The notes under the pieces were generated by a model that did not search any database, had not been told where the DNA came from, and was given only the letters and a program-made list of their open reading frames with translations. Positions 1-5,094 of a stretch of 5,921 nt of DNA are shown one piece after another (position 1 is the stretch's first letter; every line of letters begins with the position of its first letter). The translations under genes and the position numbers were made by a program. The stretch comes from Oscillospiraceae bacterium (GTDB lineage: Bacteria; Bacillota; Clostridia; Oscillospirales; CAG-272), in assembly GCA_015065395.1 (NCBI GenBank), contig SVQJ01000115.1, forward strand, positions 1 through 5,921, given 5' to 3'.

Positions 1-927
1 AAGCATATAATATTTGACCATGGTAGCAAACACGGGTGTATCGGAGCTTTTGAATATTCTGCGGTTAAGGCTGAAATTTATGAGTGAGGACGTTATCCTG
101 GCGGCCGCGTATGCTATCGTTGTAGTAGACGAACCGTCTGTCACCCTTCCCATAAAATAGTTTACTGCAACAAACATCACCCAATCAAGTAAATAGCATA
201 CCATTGAGCTTGCCAAAAACAGCACTGCTGTAGACGTAAATATATATCTGAACACACATTTATATATTCTTGCAGAGTCTATTATAGGTCTGAAATGACT
301 GCCCCCGTTATCATTCTCATATACGGTATCAATAACAACTTCTCTGTACTCCAGAGCATTGCGCTTAAGAAAAAGAAGCACGTTAGTTTCATACTCATAC
401 CTGTCGCCCTGAACCTCGCACAGCCTCGACAGATGTTTTTGCGGTAATGCGCGCAACCCGGTCTGGGTGTCTGTTATCTTCATTGCCAGCAAAAAACGAA
501 ATACCGCCGCAGAAAAGGTATTTCCGAATCGGCTCCTCAAGGGCACCCCTGCTTTTTTGAAGTTTCTCGCACCAAGAATAACGCAATCCTTTTCCAGCAT
601 CATTTGCGCCACTGATACAACATCATTGCATTTATGCTGACCGTCTGCATCCACGGTCACAACACCCGCGTTATCACGGTTTTCACAGTACCAGCCAAAC
701 GCAGTTTTAAGTGCGGCACCTTTGCCGCGGTTTTTTTCATGTGTCAGCACGGTACAGTCACTTCGTTTTGAAAGAGCATCGAAATATTTTTTATATTCAG
801 CACCTCCGCCGTCATCAACAACTATTATGTCATCAAATCCGAGTACTGAAAGCTCTTGAACCGTGTGCAAAAGTGCTTCATCCGGTCTATAAGCCGGGAT
901 CACTATTGAAACTTTACTTTCGTTCAT
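1..927 (-). CDS. Glycosyltransferase family 2 with C-terminal GtrA-like membrane domain (3' end cut by window edge)
   Basis: Translating the minus strand from ATG 925-927 gives 309 codons with no stop, so the C-terminus lies outside the window. Residues 6-13 (VSIVIPAY) open a GT-A fold; D38-D39 (VVDDGG), N66-xGKG and the DxD-type DADGQH at 93-98 are nucleotide-sugar and metal-binding motifs. DTQTGLRA (153-160) and RYEYE (176-180) are typical of the DPM1/GtrB branch, which moves a sugar from a nucleotide donor to polyprenyl phosphate at the cytoplasmic membrane. From about residue 227 the chain becomes hydrophobic, and ARITSSLINFSLNRRIF (277-292) is a good match to the GtrA domain (PF04138), thought to help flip lipid-linked sugars. 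The gene starts 10 bases after the stop of the CapA-like gene with only a weak ribosome site (AGGGCGAG), suggesting co-transcription and coupling. The family is secure from the motifs; the sugar and final acceptor cannot be inferred. Confidence 0.92.
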   Translation of the reverse strand, partial: MNESKVSIVIPAYRPDEALLHTVQELSVLGFDDIIVVDDGGGAEYKKYFDALSKRSDCTVLTHEKNRGKGAALKTAFGWYCENRDNAGVVTVDADGQHKCNDVVSVAQMMLEKDCVILGARNFKKAGVPLRSRFGNTFSAAVFRFLLAMKITDTQTGLRALPQKHLSRLCEVQGDRYEYETNVLLFLKRNALEYREVVIDTVYENDNGGSHFRPIIDSARIYKCVFRYIFTSTAVLFLASSMVCYLLDWVMFVAVNYFMGRVTDGSSTTTIAYAAARITSSLINFSLNRRIFKSSDTPVFATMVKYYML

Positions 928-937
928 TTTTCTCGCC

Positions 938-2176
938 CTATTTCAGATAATCCGGCAAAAATTCCGGTGCGATCGTATCTGTCACGTACTTTATTAGTCT
1001 TTCAAGGGTTATTGTATTGTTATAATAGGTCCTTACCGCGTGAGATAAAGCAAGCTGCTCAGTATAATCCTCAAGCAGGTAGACCTTATTATCGTAAAAG
1101 GAACGTGGAAAATGGCAAACGGTGGGAATAAAACGTACATTTTCCGCTTTAGCGTGAGTGCCGTATTCCAAAACTATATCAAACGAAAGCATACCGCCGG
1201 GAACATTATAATCATGATCCTGCTCGTGAACAAAATTACCGAGAGAGTATGCACAAAGAGTTTCTTTTCCGTCTTTTCCCGCTATCCACTCTATAGGCTG
1301 TATCACATGAGGATGATGGCCGATTATAACATCGGCACCGTTTTTTGCCATGATCTCAGCGTATTTCTTTTGAAGCTGAGAGGGAGCAAAGGAGCCCTCC
1401 TCTCCCCAATGAACGCTGACGATTACGAAATCAGAGCTCGCACACGCTTCACTGATATCAGCCGCAACATCGGACTGCTTGAGATAGGGCGCGTACAACC
1501 CTTCTCTTGCAGGGTCCTGTGCCAGATTCGTAAACTCTGTATATGCAACGAAAGCTATTTTAATATCATTCTTTTCGTAGTAGGATATATAGGCACCGCT
1601 TTCCTTTTCCTCGTAGCATCCGATAACACAAAGTCCTCGCTCGTTCCAGTTATCGTAGCTTTCACGGAGGCCAAGCGCCCCCTGATCGAGCATGTGATTA
1701 TTCGCAAGACTGACAACATCAAAGCCTATATCCGCAATATCGTACGTGAGGTCTACAGGACTGTTAAAAGTAGGATAGCTCTCCACCTCAAAGCTTTGAG
1801 CGCATACCGTCTCCTGATTGATAAAAGCAATATCGGCTTCGGCGATAATATCCTTTACGTTGTCGTAAATCGGCTTAAAATTATATTTTCTTGTTCCGTC
1901 GGACTTTGATGCCGCATCGCGCCACGTTCCGTAATATATAATATTATCACCGCATCCGATAAAGGAAGCTTTCTTGGGTTCTTCCTTTACAGGAGGCTCG
2001 GTTTCAGCCTGTTCCTTATGGGTAGTGTCCAAAGGCAGCTTTTCGTCACCGCTTTCGGTCATGAAGGTTTCCGAGTCTTCAATTATTTCCGCATCAAGGC
2101 CATCAACCGGGCGAAGACATCCCGTGGACGATAAAAACACAAAAAGCGCAAGCAAAGCTAATATTTTTTTCACCAC
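938..2176 (-). CDS. CapA-family (PGA_cap) metallophosphatase-like lipoprotein
   Basis: The product is about 412 residues. It begins with a lipoprotein signal peptide: two lysines, a leucine/alanine-rich core and a lipobox SSTGC, with the lipidated Cys near residue 20. An acidic, proline-containing linker follows to about residue 70. The rest carries the CapA/PGA_cap motifs (PF09587): IGCGDNIIYYG (about 73-83), INQETVCA (about 119-126), SLANNHMLDQG (about 156-166), VSVHWGEEG (about 253-261), IIGHHPHVIQPIEW (about 284-297) and YSLGNFVHEQD (about 310-320). These Asp, Asn, Glu and His residues are the expected metal-site ligands of a calcineurin-like fold. The family is tied to poly-gamma-glutamate or capsule handling, but many members lack pga genes, as here, so the substrate is unknown. 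The open frame extends to GTG 2180-2182, but that codon overlaps the AAGGAGAGG ribosome site. GTG 2174-2176 gives a spacing of about 8 and is preferred; GTG 2171-2173 is also possible. Confidence 0.92.
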   Translation of the reverse strand: MVKKILALLALFVFLSSTGCLRPVDGLDAEIIEDSETFMTESGDEKLPLDTTHKEQAETEPPVKEEPKKASFIGCGDNIIYYGTWRDAASKSDGTRKYNFKPIYDNVKDIIAEADIAFINQETVCAQSFEVESYPTFNSPVDLTYDIADIGFDVVSLANNHMLDQGALGLRESYDNWNERGLCVIGCYEEKESGAYISYYEKNDIKIAFVAYTEFTNLAQDPAREGLYAPYLKQSDVAADISEACASSDFVIVSVHWGEEGSFAPSQLQKKYAEIMAKNGADVIIGHHPHVIQPIEWIAGKDGKETLCAYSLGNFVHEQDHDYNVPGGMLSFDIVLEYGTHAKAENVRFIPTVCHFPRSFYDNKVYLLEDYTEQLALSHAVRTYYNNTITLERLIKYVTDTIAPEFLPDYLK

Positions 2177-2214
2177 CGTCACCTCTCCTTTTGCATTTTA
2201 ATACATTCCTTTAC

Positions 2215-2243
2215 ATTTTACCACATCGAAAAAATGATTTCAA
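2215..2243 (-). promoter_or_regulatory. Sigma-A promoter for the CapA-like/glycosyltransferase operon
   Basis: On the minus strand TTGAAA (2243-2238) and TAAAAT (2220-2215) are separated by exactly 17 bases. Transcription would start near 2208, leaving a leader of roughly 30 bases that contains AAGGAGAGG (2190-2182). The promoter lies between sigK and the CapA-like gene, so the operon does not depend on sigK transcription. No clear terminator follows sigK, so some read-through from sigK is also possible. Confidence 0.72.
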
Positions 2244-2285
2244 TAGATTATAATACAAATACGCTGAATTATATTTTTTTTTACT

Positions 2286-2966
2286 TCAGTAATGAATACG
2301 CTCGTATATTTTGGAAAGAGCAGTTTTTTCTATACGCGATACGTAGGATCTCGATATTCCCAGCTGTTGAGCAGTTTCCCTCTGGGTTAACGGTGAGCCG
2401 TTTCCGATACCATATCTGAGAACAAGAATTTTACGCTCTCTTTCCGTTAACTCTTTTTTTATTATATCCATTGTTTTCTCCAGACGTATCTTATTACAGA
2501 GATCATCTGCAATGGTGTCCTCGCATTTTATTATATCCATATATGTGAGCGGATTTCCGTCCCTGTCCGTATCTATTGTCTCATTAATGGAAACTTCGTT
2601 CTGTATCTTCTTTTTGCTTCTGAAATACATCAGTATCTCATTTTGAATACATTTTGCGCCATAAGTTGCGAAACGGGCACCGTTTTTCGGGTCAAACGTA
2701 TCCACGGCTTTTATGAGCCCTATGGTTCCCACTGATACCAGATCATCCTGGTTTTCTCCCTGGGAATAATATTTACGTACAATATGTGCAACAAGCCGCA
2801 AATTATGCTCAATTAGAGACGCTCTTGCTTTCTCATCACCTTCCTTTTTCTTGAAAAACAGCTCCCGTTCTTCATCCTTCGGCAACGGCGGCGGAAAATG
2901 GGAAAACGTATCCGCATTAAGAACCGCAAAGGATAAAGCTGCTGCAATAAGTGCCAAAAATTCCAT
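2286..2966 (-). CDS. sigK: RNA polymerase sporulation sigma factor SigK (pro-form)
   Basis: This 226-residue sigma-70 family factor resembles pro-sigma-K, which directs late mother-cell transcription (coat, spore maturation) in endospore formers. Residues 1-18 form a hydrophobic leader (LALIAAALSFAVL), followed by FPPPLPKDEE at 24-33. That matches the layout of the B. subtilis pro-sequence, about 20 residues removed by the membrane protease SpoIVFB. Region 2 is clear: NLRLVAHIVRKYY (55-67), DDLVSVGTIGLIKAVDTFDP (74-93), and FATYGAKCIQNEILMYFRS (99-117) covering regions 2.3/2.4. Region 4 ends in a helix-turn-helix, TQRETAQQLGISRSYVSRIE (194-213). Both halves that the skin element separates in B. 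subtilis are joined in one frame here. The start is fixed by an in-frame TGA just upstream; the ribosome site (GGTGGA) is weak. It is divergent from the HAD gene. SigE or SigG are less likely because of the pro-sequence and the 2.4/4.2 sequences. Confidence 0.92.
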   Translation of the reverse strand: MEFLALIAAALSFAVLNADTFSHFPPPLPKDEERELFFKKKEGDEKARASLIEHNLRLVAHIVRKYYSQGENQDDLVSVGTIGLIKAVDTFDPKNGARFATYGAKCIQNEILMYFRSKKKIQNEVSINETIDTDRDGNPLTYMDIIKCEDTIADDLCNKIRLEKTMDIIKKELTERERKILVLRYGIGNGSPLTQRETAQQLGISRSYVSRIEKTALSKIYERIHY

Positions 2967-3007
2967 AAATCCACCATTCTTTCATGAAAATTCACTTCGC
3001 TTGGATA

Positions 3008-3015
3008 ATTATATG
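3008..3015 (-). promoter_or_regulatory. Possible sigma-E-type -10 element upstream of sigK
   Basis: On the minus strand CATATAAT (3015-3008) differs at one base from the sigma-E -10 consensus CATACAAT and also contains a perfect TATAAT. It sits about 42 bases upstream of the sigK ATG. No convincing -35 is seen at the right distance for either sigma-E or sigma-A, so this is a weak call that would need an activator or an unusual -35. Confidence 0.3.
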
Positions 3016-3025
3016 CAATCAAGGC

Positions 3026-3055
3026 TTGACCCGCTCCCTTCGAAGGGTGTAAAAT
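3026..3055 (+). promoter_or_regulatory. Sigma-A promoter for the HAD hydrolase gene
   Basis: TTGACC (3026-3031) and TAAAAT (3050-3055) are separated by 18 bases, with the predicted start of transcription near 3062, about 20 bases before the ATG at 3083. The spacer contains the palindrome described separately at 3036-3047. The gene's ribosome site (GGTGAT, 3074-3079) is weak and so is the only notable departure from a standard start region. Confidence 0.55.
3036..3047. repeat. Perfect 12-base palindrome CCCTTCGAAGGG in the promoter spacer
   Basis: The sequence reads the same on both strands for 12 bases and lies wholly between the -35 and -10 of the HAD promoter, in the 116-base gap shared with divergent sigK. 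A protein dimer bound here would block RNA polymerase. I recognise no known operator in it. Confidence 0.45.
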
Positions 3056-3082
3056 AATAAAAATAATGAAAATGGTGATTAT

Positions 3083-3721
3083 ATGAAATATAAGACCGTG
3101 ATATGGGATTTTAACGGAACGATTCTTGACGATACAGGTATCAGCATCTCATCGATAAATACCGTTTTATCTCGGCGAGGAATGAAAACTGTAGAAGATC
3201 TTTCAGAATTTCAGGAAATATTTTGTTTTCCGGTAAGTGAATATTACCGTCGTTTGGGGTTTGACTTTAACAAAGAACCGTATAAGATCCCCGCTGACGA
3301 ATGGGTTGAGCTTTACAGTAAAAAAATGTTTGATGCTCCGCTATATCCGGGAATTCGCAATACTCTTTCCCTTCTGAAGCAAGCAGGTATACGCCAGATC
3401 GTTCTCTCTGCCTGTGAGCAAGAAAGATTAGAGCGACAGATAGAGCATCTTTCCATTTCTCGGTACTTCGACGAAATACTGGGTTGTACCGACGTTTATG
3501 CAAAAGGCAAAAGTGAGATCGCAAAAGAATACGCCGCCCACAACCCGGATATCTTCCCTGCACTCTTCATAGGTGACACAGATCACGATCTTGAATGTGC
3601 AAATGAAATGGGCTGTGACTGTATTCTGTTTTCCGGCGGCTTTATGTCCAAAAGACGACTTTTGGCATTAGGTGCAGAGGTTATTGATGATCCAACGGAG
3701 ATCATATCAAAGATACTTTAG
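3083..3721 (+). CDS. HAD-superfamily hydrolase, phosphoglycolate-phosphatase-like, with DxN active-site motif
   Basis: The product is a 212-residue soluble protein with the four HAD motifs in order. Motif I is WDFNGTILDD (8-17), with nucleophile D9; motif II is LSAC with S109; motif III is a lysine at K141 or K143; motif IV is GDTDHD (164-169). A helical cap of the C1 type fills residues 15-85, including LYPGIRNTLSLLKQAGI (87-103), which resembles Gph-type phosphatases and beta-phosphoglucomutases. HAD phosphatases normally carry DxD in motif I, the second Asp being the general acid/base. Here that position is Asn11, as in a subset of bacterial homologues, so activity may be altered. The substrate is unknown. 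The gene is divergent from sigK and has its own sigma-A promoter. No terminator is evident before the DUF378 gene 120 bases downstream, so read-through is possible. Confidence 0.88.
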   Translation: MKYKTVIWDFNGTILDDTGISISSINTVLSRRGMKTVEDLSEFQEIFCFPVSEYYRRLGFDFNKEPYKIPADEWVELYSKKMFDAPLYPGIRNTLSLLKQAGIRQIVLSACEQERLERQIEHLSISRYFDEILGCTDVYAKGKSEIAKEYAAHNPDIFPALFIGDTDHDLECANEMGCDCILFSGGFMSKRRLLALGAEVIDDPTEIISKIL

Positions 3722-3734
3722 TGTTTCAAAAAAA

Positions 3735-3746
3735 CAAAATATTTTG
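3735..3746. repeat. AT-rich 12-base palindrome after the HAD gene
   Basis: CAAAATATTTTG is a perfect palindrome starting 14 bases after the HAD stop codon. It has no loop and no T-run, so it is not an intrinsic terminator. In a sequence this AT-rich it may be chance; a binding site is possible but unsupported. Confidence 0.25.
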
Positions 3747-3759
3747 CATTATGGGTATT

Positions 3760-3789
3760 TGAATATAAAGCATTCTTTCGGGAATGATA
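3760..3789 (+). promoter_or_regulatory. Candidate sigma-G-like (forespore) promoter for the DUF378 gene
   Basis: TGAATA (3760-3765) is followed after 17 bases by AATGATA (3783-3789). The classical sigma-G consensus is TGAATA, a 17-18 base spacer and CATnnTA, so only the first base of the -10 differs. Transcription would start near 3796, about 46 bases before the preferred ATG. A short inverted repeat, CATTCT/GGAATG with a TTCG loop (3771-3786), lies across the spacer and -10. No good sigma-A promoter is seen in the same gap. Confidence 0.4.
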
Positions 3790-3841
3790 ATATCGGGCAA
3801 TTACTGCTCTATTTATTAATCCGAAAGGCATGGAAATAAAA

Positions 3842-4051
3842 ATGATACTTGACAGAATCGCCTTGTTACTGGTAATTATAGGCGCGCTCAACTGGGGCAG
3901 CATCGGACTTTTCCGCTTTGACCTGGTTGCATGGATCGGCGGCGGTCAGGAAGCATTGATCCCCCGTATTATATATACCCTTGTCGCCCTCGCCGGTCTT
4001 TGGTGTGTTTCCCTTCTCTTCAGAAGCCGCGAAGCACATTACACCACCTAA
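3842..4051 (+). CDS. DUF378 (YuzA-like) small membrane protein
   Basis: The product is a 69-residue membrane protein with two predicted spans, about residues 5-22 and 42-61, joined by a short loop with GGG (33-35). The blocks LDRIALLLVIIGALNWGSIG (3-22), FDLVAWIGG (26-34) and RIIYTLVALAGLW (42-54) are typical of DUF378 (PF04070, like B. subtilis YuzA). The Asn-Trp-Gly in the first helix and the Arg-Ile-Ile-Tyr before the second are the recognisable family features. No biochemical function is established. An in-frame ATG at 3830 would add MEIK, but the AAAGG site sits only one base from it. ATG 3842 has GGAA seven bases upstream and matches where family members usually begin. The C-terminus is short and polar. 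It is followed by a terminator and preceded by a possible sporulation-type promoter. Confidence 0.87.
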   Translation: MILDRIALLLVIIGALNWGSIGLFRFDLVAWIGGGQEALIPRIIYTLVALAGLWCVSLLFRSREAHYTT

Positions 4052-4081
4052 AACGGCGCATGAATTCAAAATAGCGATCAG

Positions 4082-4120
4082 AAAGGCCTTGCAAAGGGAT
4101 TTTCCTATGCAAGGTCCTTT
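4082..4120 (+). terminator. Intrinsic terminator after the DUF378 gene
   Basis: The arms AAAGGCCTTGCA (4082-4093) and TGCAAGGTCCTTT (4108-4120) pair over 12 base pairs with a single bulged base. The inner AGG/CCT can extend the stem. The structure begins 30 bases after the DUF378 stop and is followed by a moderately T-rich tail (TTTACCTTTATGTT, counting the last arm bases). The tail is imperfect but stem length and placement fit a terminator that insulates yajC. Confidence 0.68.
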
Positions 4121-4164
4121 ACCTTTATGTTGAAATTATTATTTGTAAAATTTTCGGTAAGCTC

Positions 4165-4193
4165 TTGATAAATAAAAAAACATAATGTATAAT
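4165..4193 (+). promoter_or_regulatory. Sigma-A promoter for yajC
   Basis: TTGATA (4165-4170), a 17-base spacer and a perfect TATAAT (4188-4193) form the best promoter in the window. Transcription should start near 4200, giving a leader of about 24 bases with a strong GGAGG ribosome site at 4211-4215, eight bases before the yajC ATG. It therefore rules out the longer reading from ATG 4185, which would start inside the -10 region. Confidence 0.8.
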
Positions 4194-4223
4194 GAACGGG
4201 TAATATTTTTGGAGGAACAAGCT

Positions 4224-4559
4224 ATGAATCAGATAACCTATTTTGCTGAAGCAGCTAATGGCTCAGGCGGAGGCGGCGGTGTGGGCAGCATGCTCTCCCC
4301 CATCATCCTCATCGTTGCAATGATCGCTATTTTCTATTTCTTCATGTACAGACCTCAGAAGAAGCAGGAAAAGGCAGCAAACGATATGAAGAACAATCTC
4401 GAAGTAGGCGATGAGATCACAACGATCGGCGGTATTATCGGTGAGATCGTTTCCATCAAGGAAGAGACTTGCGTTATCGAAACCAGCAAGGATAAATGCA
4501 AGATCCGCATACTTAAGAGCGCGATTAGCCGTGTTGATGTTCACGCTAACGAAAAATAA
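4224..4559 (+). CDS. yajC: YajC, Sec translocase accessory subunit
   Basis: The product is a 111-residue single-span membrane protein of the YajC family (PF02699), which associates with SecDF and the Sec translocon and assists protein export and membrane insertion. Residues 24-41 form the membrane helix (LSPIILIVAMIAIFYFFM), immediately followed by the signature YRPQKKQEK (42-50). The cytoplasmic domain has the conserved LEVGDEITTIGGIIGEI (59-75) and a closing ILKSAISRV (96-104). The N-terminus before the helix is longer than in many homologues and holds a glycine-rich stretch (GSGGGGG, 13-19). ATG 4224 was chosen because GGAGG lies eight bases upstream and the promoter -10 lies over the alternative earlier ATG. 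Unlike many Firmicutes loci, no queA, tgt or secD neighbour is seen here, but the small membrane protein gene that often follows yajC is present. Confidence 0.93.
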   Translation: MNQITYFAEAANGSGGGGGVGSMLSPIILIVAMIAIFYFFMYRPQKKQEKAANDMKNNLEVGDEITTIGGIIGEIVSIKEETCVIETSKDKCKIRILKSAISRVDVHANEK

Positions 4560-4568
4560 TGAATAATC

Positions 4569-4616
4569 AAAAAACCTTTGCAATATCTTTATAAAAAAGA
4601 TATGCGGAGGTTTTTT
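4569..4616 (+). terminator. Terminator-like hairpin that buries the ribosome site of the next gene
   Basis: The arms AAAAAACCTTTGC (4569-4581) and GCGGAGGTTTTTT (4604-4616) pair, the two central T·G pairs being wobbles. One A is bulged, then TATCTTT (4584-4590) pairs with AAAGATA (4596-4602) around loop ATAAA. The whole stem is about 20 base pairs, with an A-tract before and a T6 tract after, the form of a bidirectional intrinsic terminator. It starts nine bases after the yajC stop. Its 3' arm contains the Shine-Dalgarno GCGGAGG (4604-4610) of the next gene, whose ATG follows the T6 directly. Confidence 0.7.
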
Positions 4617-5039
4617 ATGTTCAAATCCTACGATGACTCTTCAAGAATGCTTATTTCTTCAATGTTGGGAAGTATTTTGGGACTTATCTCGGCAGGGGTC
4701 CTCTTACCTCTGCTTGCATTCCTTCTATGCAGCACAGATGATCCCGCAGCCTACATAATTCCCCTTTCCTTCGGCACCCTGCTTTTTTCATCCACCGCGG
4801 CAGGAGTTATTTCTTCACGTCTTTCAGAAAAGCTGCTTTCGTCTTTATTTTCGGGAATAACTCTCTTGGTAACGGTTATAGCAGTTTCCATTATAGTACC
4901 CGGCAAACCACACACCGTACCTATCATATCCGGTATCATGTTTGCAGCCATACCTGCCTGTTCCTGCCTTGGCGGCTGCATAAGCATGGCCATTTTGAAA
5001 AAAAGCTCAAGAAGAACAAGACGCCGCAAAAGAATGTGA
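4617..5039 (+). CDS. TIGR04086/YrzE-like four-helix membrane protein
   Basis: The product is a 140-residue protein that is almost entirely hydrophobic. It has four likely membrane spans at about 12-38, 46-66, 73-94 and 102-127, and a strongly basic tail (KKSSRRTRRRKRM, 128-140) that should face the cytoplasm. Glycine-rich small-residue motifs occur in the first and last helices (SMLGSILGLISAG, 15-27; CSCLGGCIS, 115-123). Size, topology and position directly after yajC match the TIGR04086/DUF3792 family (B. subtilis YrzE lies next to the yajC homologue YrbF). Function is unknown; a link to Sec export is inference from position. The start at 4617 is set by GCGGAGG at 4604-4610, six bases upstream. 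In-frame ATGs at 4578 and 4602 lie inside the hairpin and have no ribosome site. No separate promoter is visible, so it probably relies on read-through from yajC. Confidence 0.75.
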   Translation: MFKSYDDSSRMLISSMLGSILGLISAGVLLPLLAFLLCSTDDPAAYIIPLSFGTLLFSSTAAGVISSRLSEKLLSSLFSGITLLVTVIAVSIIVPGKPHTVPIISGIMFAAIPACSCLGGCISMAILKKSSRRTRRRKRM

Positions 5040-5054
5040 AAGCTTATTTATCTA

Positions 5055-5083
5055 TTGACAAAAATGGGGAAAAGTTATAAAAT
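5055..5083 (+). promoter_or_regulatory. Sigma-A promoter for htpG
   Basis: A perfect TTGACA (5055-5060) is followed by 17 bases and TAAAAT (5078-5083). The shifted TATAAA at 5076-5081 would leave only 15 bases. Transcription should start near 5090, giving a leader of about 55 bases. No CIRCE (HrcA) repeat and no CtsR heptad repeat is present around it, so if htpG is heat-inducible here the control must differ from those two systems. Confidence 0.72.
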
Positions 5084-5094
5084 TATCTTGTATA

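Noticed and set aside
395..950. Short open frames within the glycosyltransferase gene (395-586 minus, 711-950 plus)
   Set aside because: They overlap the clear GT2 reading frame, which contains the DxD and QTGLR motifs; neither shows a domain or its own ribosome site.
1112..1909. A 265-codon open frame on the plus strand opposite the CapA-like gene
   Set aside because: The minus-strand frame carries all the CapA motifs and a lipoprotein signal. The plus-strand translation has no recognisable domain, no ribosome site and no promoter, and looks like a shadow of minus-strand codon use.
2244..2285. Terminator after sigK
   Set aside because: The minus strand here has an A-run, not a T-run, and only an AT-only inverted repeat (TATAAT/ATTATA), so no terminator can be supported.
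2813..3057. Short frames on both strands over the start of sigK and the sigK/HAD gap
   Set aside because: The minus one is sigK read out of frame and the plus one is its antisense. Neither has a credible ribosome site or known domain.
3267..3563. A 98-codon minus-strand frame inside the HAD gene
   Set aside because: The plus frame has all four HAD motifs; the antisense translation is rich in Arg and Cys with no domain.
3771..3786. CATTCT/GGAATG hairpin with a TTCG loop as a terminator of the HAD gene
   Set aside because: The stem is only six pairs with one wobble and no T-run follows on either strand. It overlaps the candidate sigma-G promoter and may be part of it or chance.
4185..4223. 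N-terminal extension of YajC from ATG 4185
   Set aside because: That ATG lies within the -10 region of the consensus promoter and upstream of the predicted transcript start, while GGAGG at 4211-4215 points to ATG 4224.
4263..4583. Minus-strand frame opposite yajC and similar antisense frames opposite the YrzE-like gene (4751-5029) and htpG (5174-5513)
   Set aside because: They oppose strongly supported genes and show only antisense composition, with no start signals.
4578..4616. N-terminal extension of the YrzE-like protein from ATG 4578 or 4602
   Set aside because: Both codons lie inside the hairpin with no ribosome site. GCGGAGG at 4604-4610 is spaced correctly for ATG 4617.
5066..5075. 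GGGGAAAAGTT near the htpG promoter as the GAAAAGG heat-shock element known from B. subtilis htpG
   Set aside because: The final G is missing and the match lies inside the promoter spacer, not downstream of the promoter, so the similarity is probably accidental.
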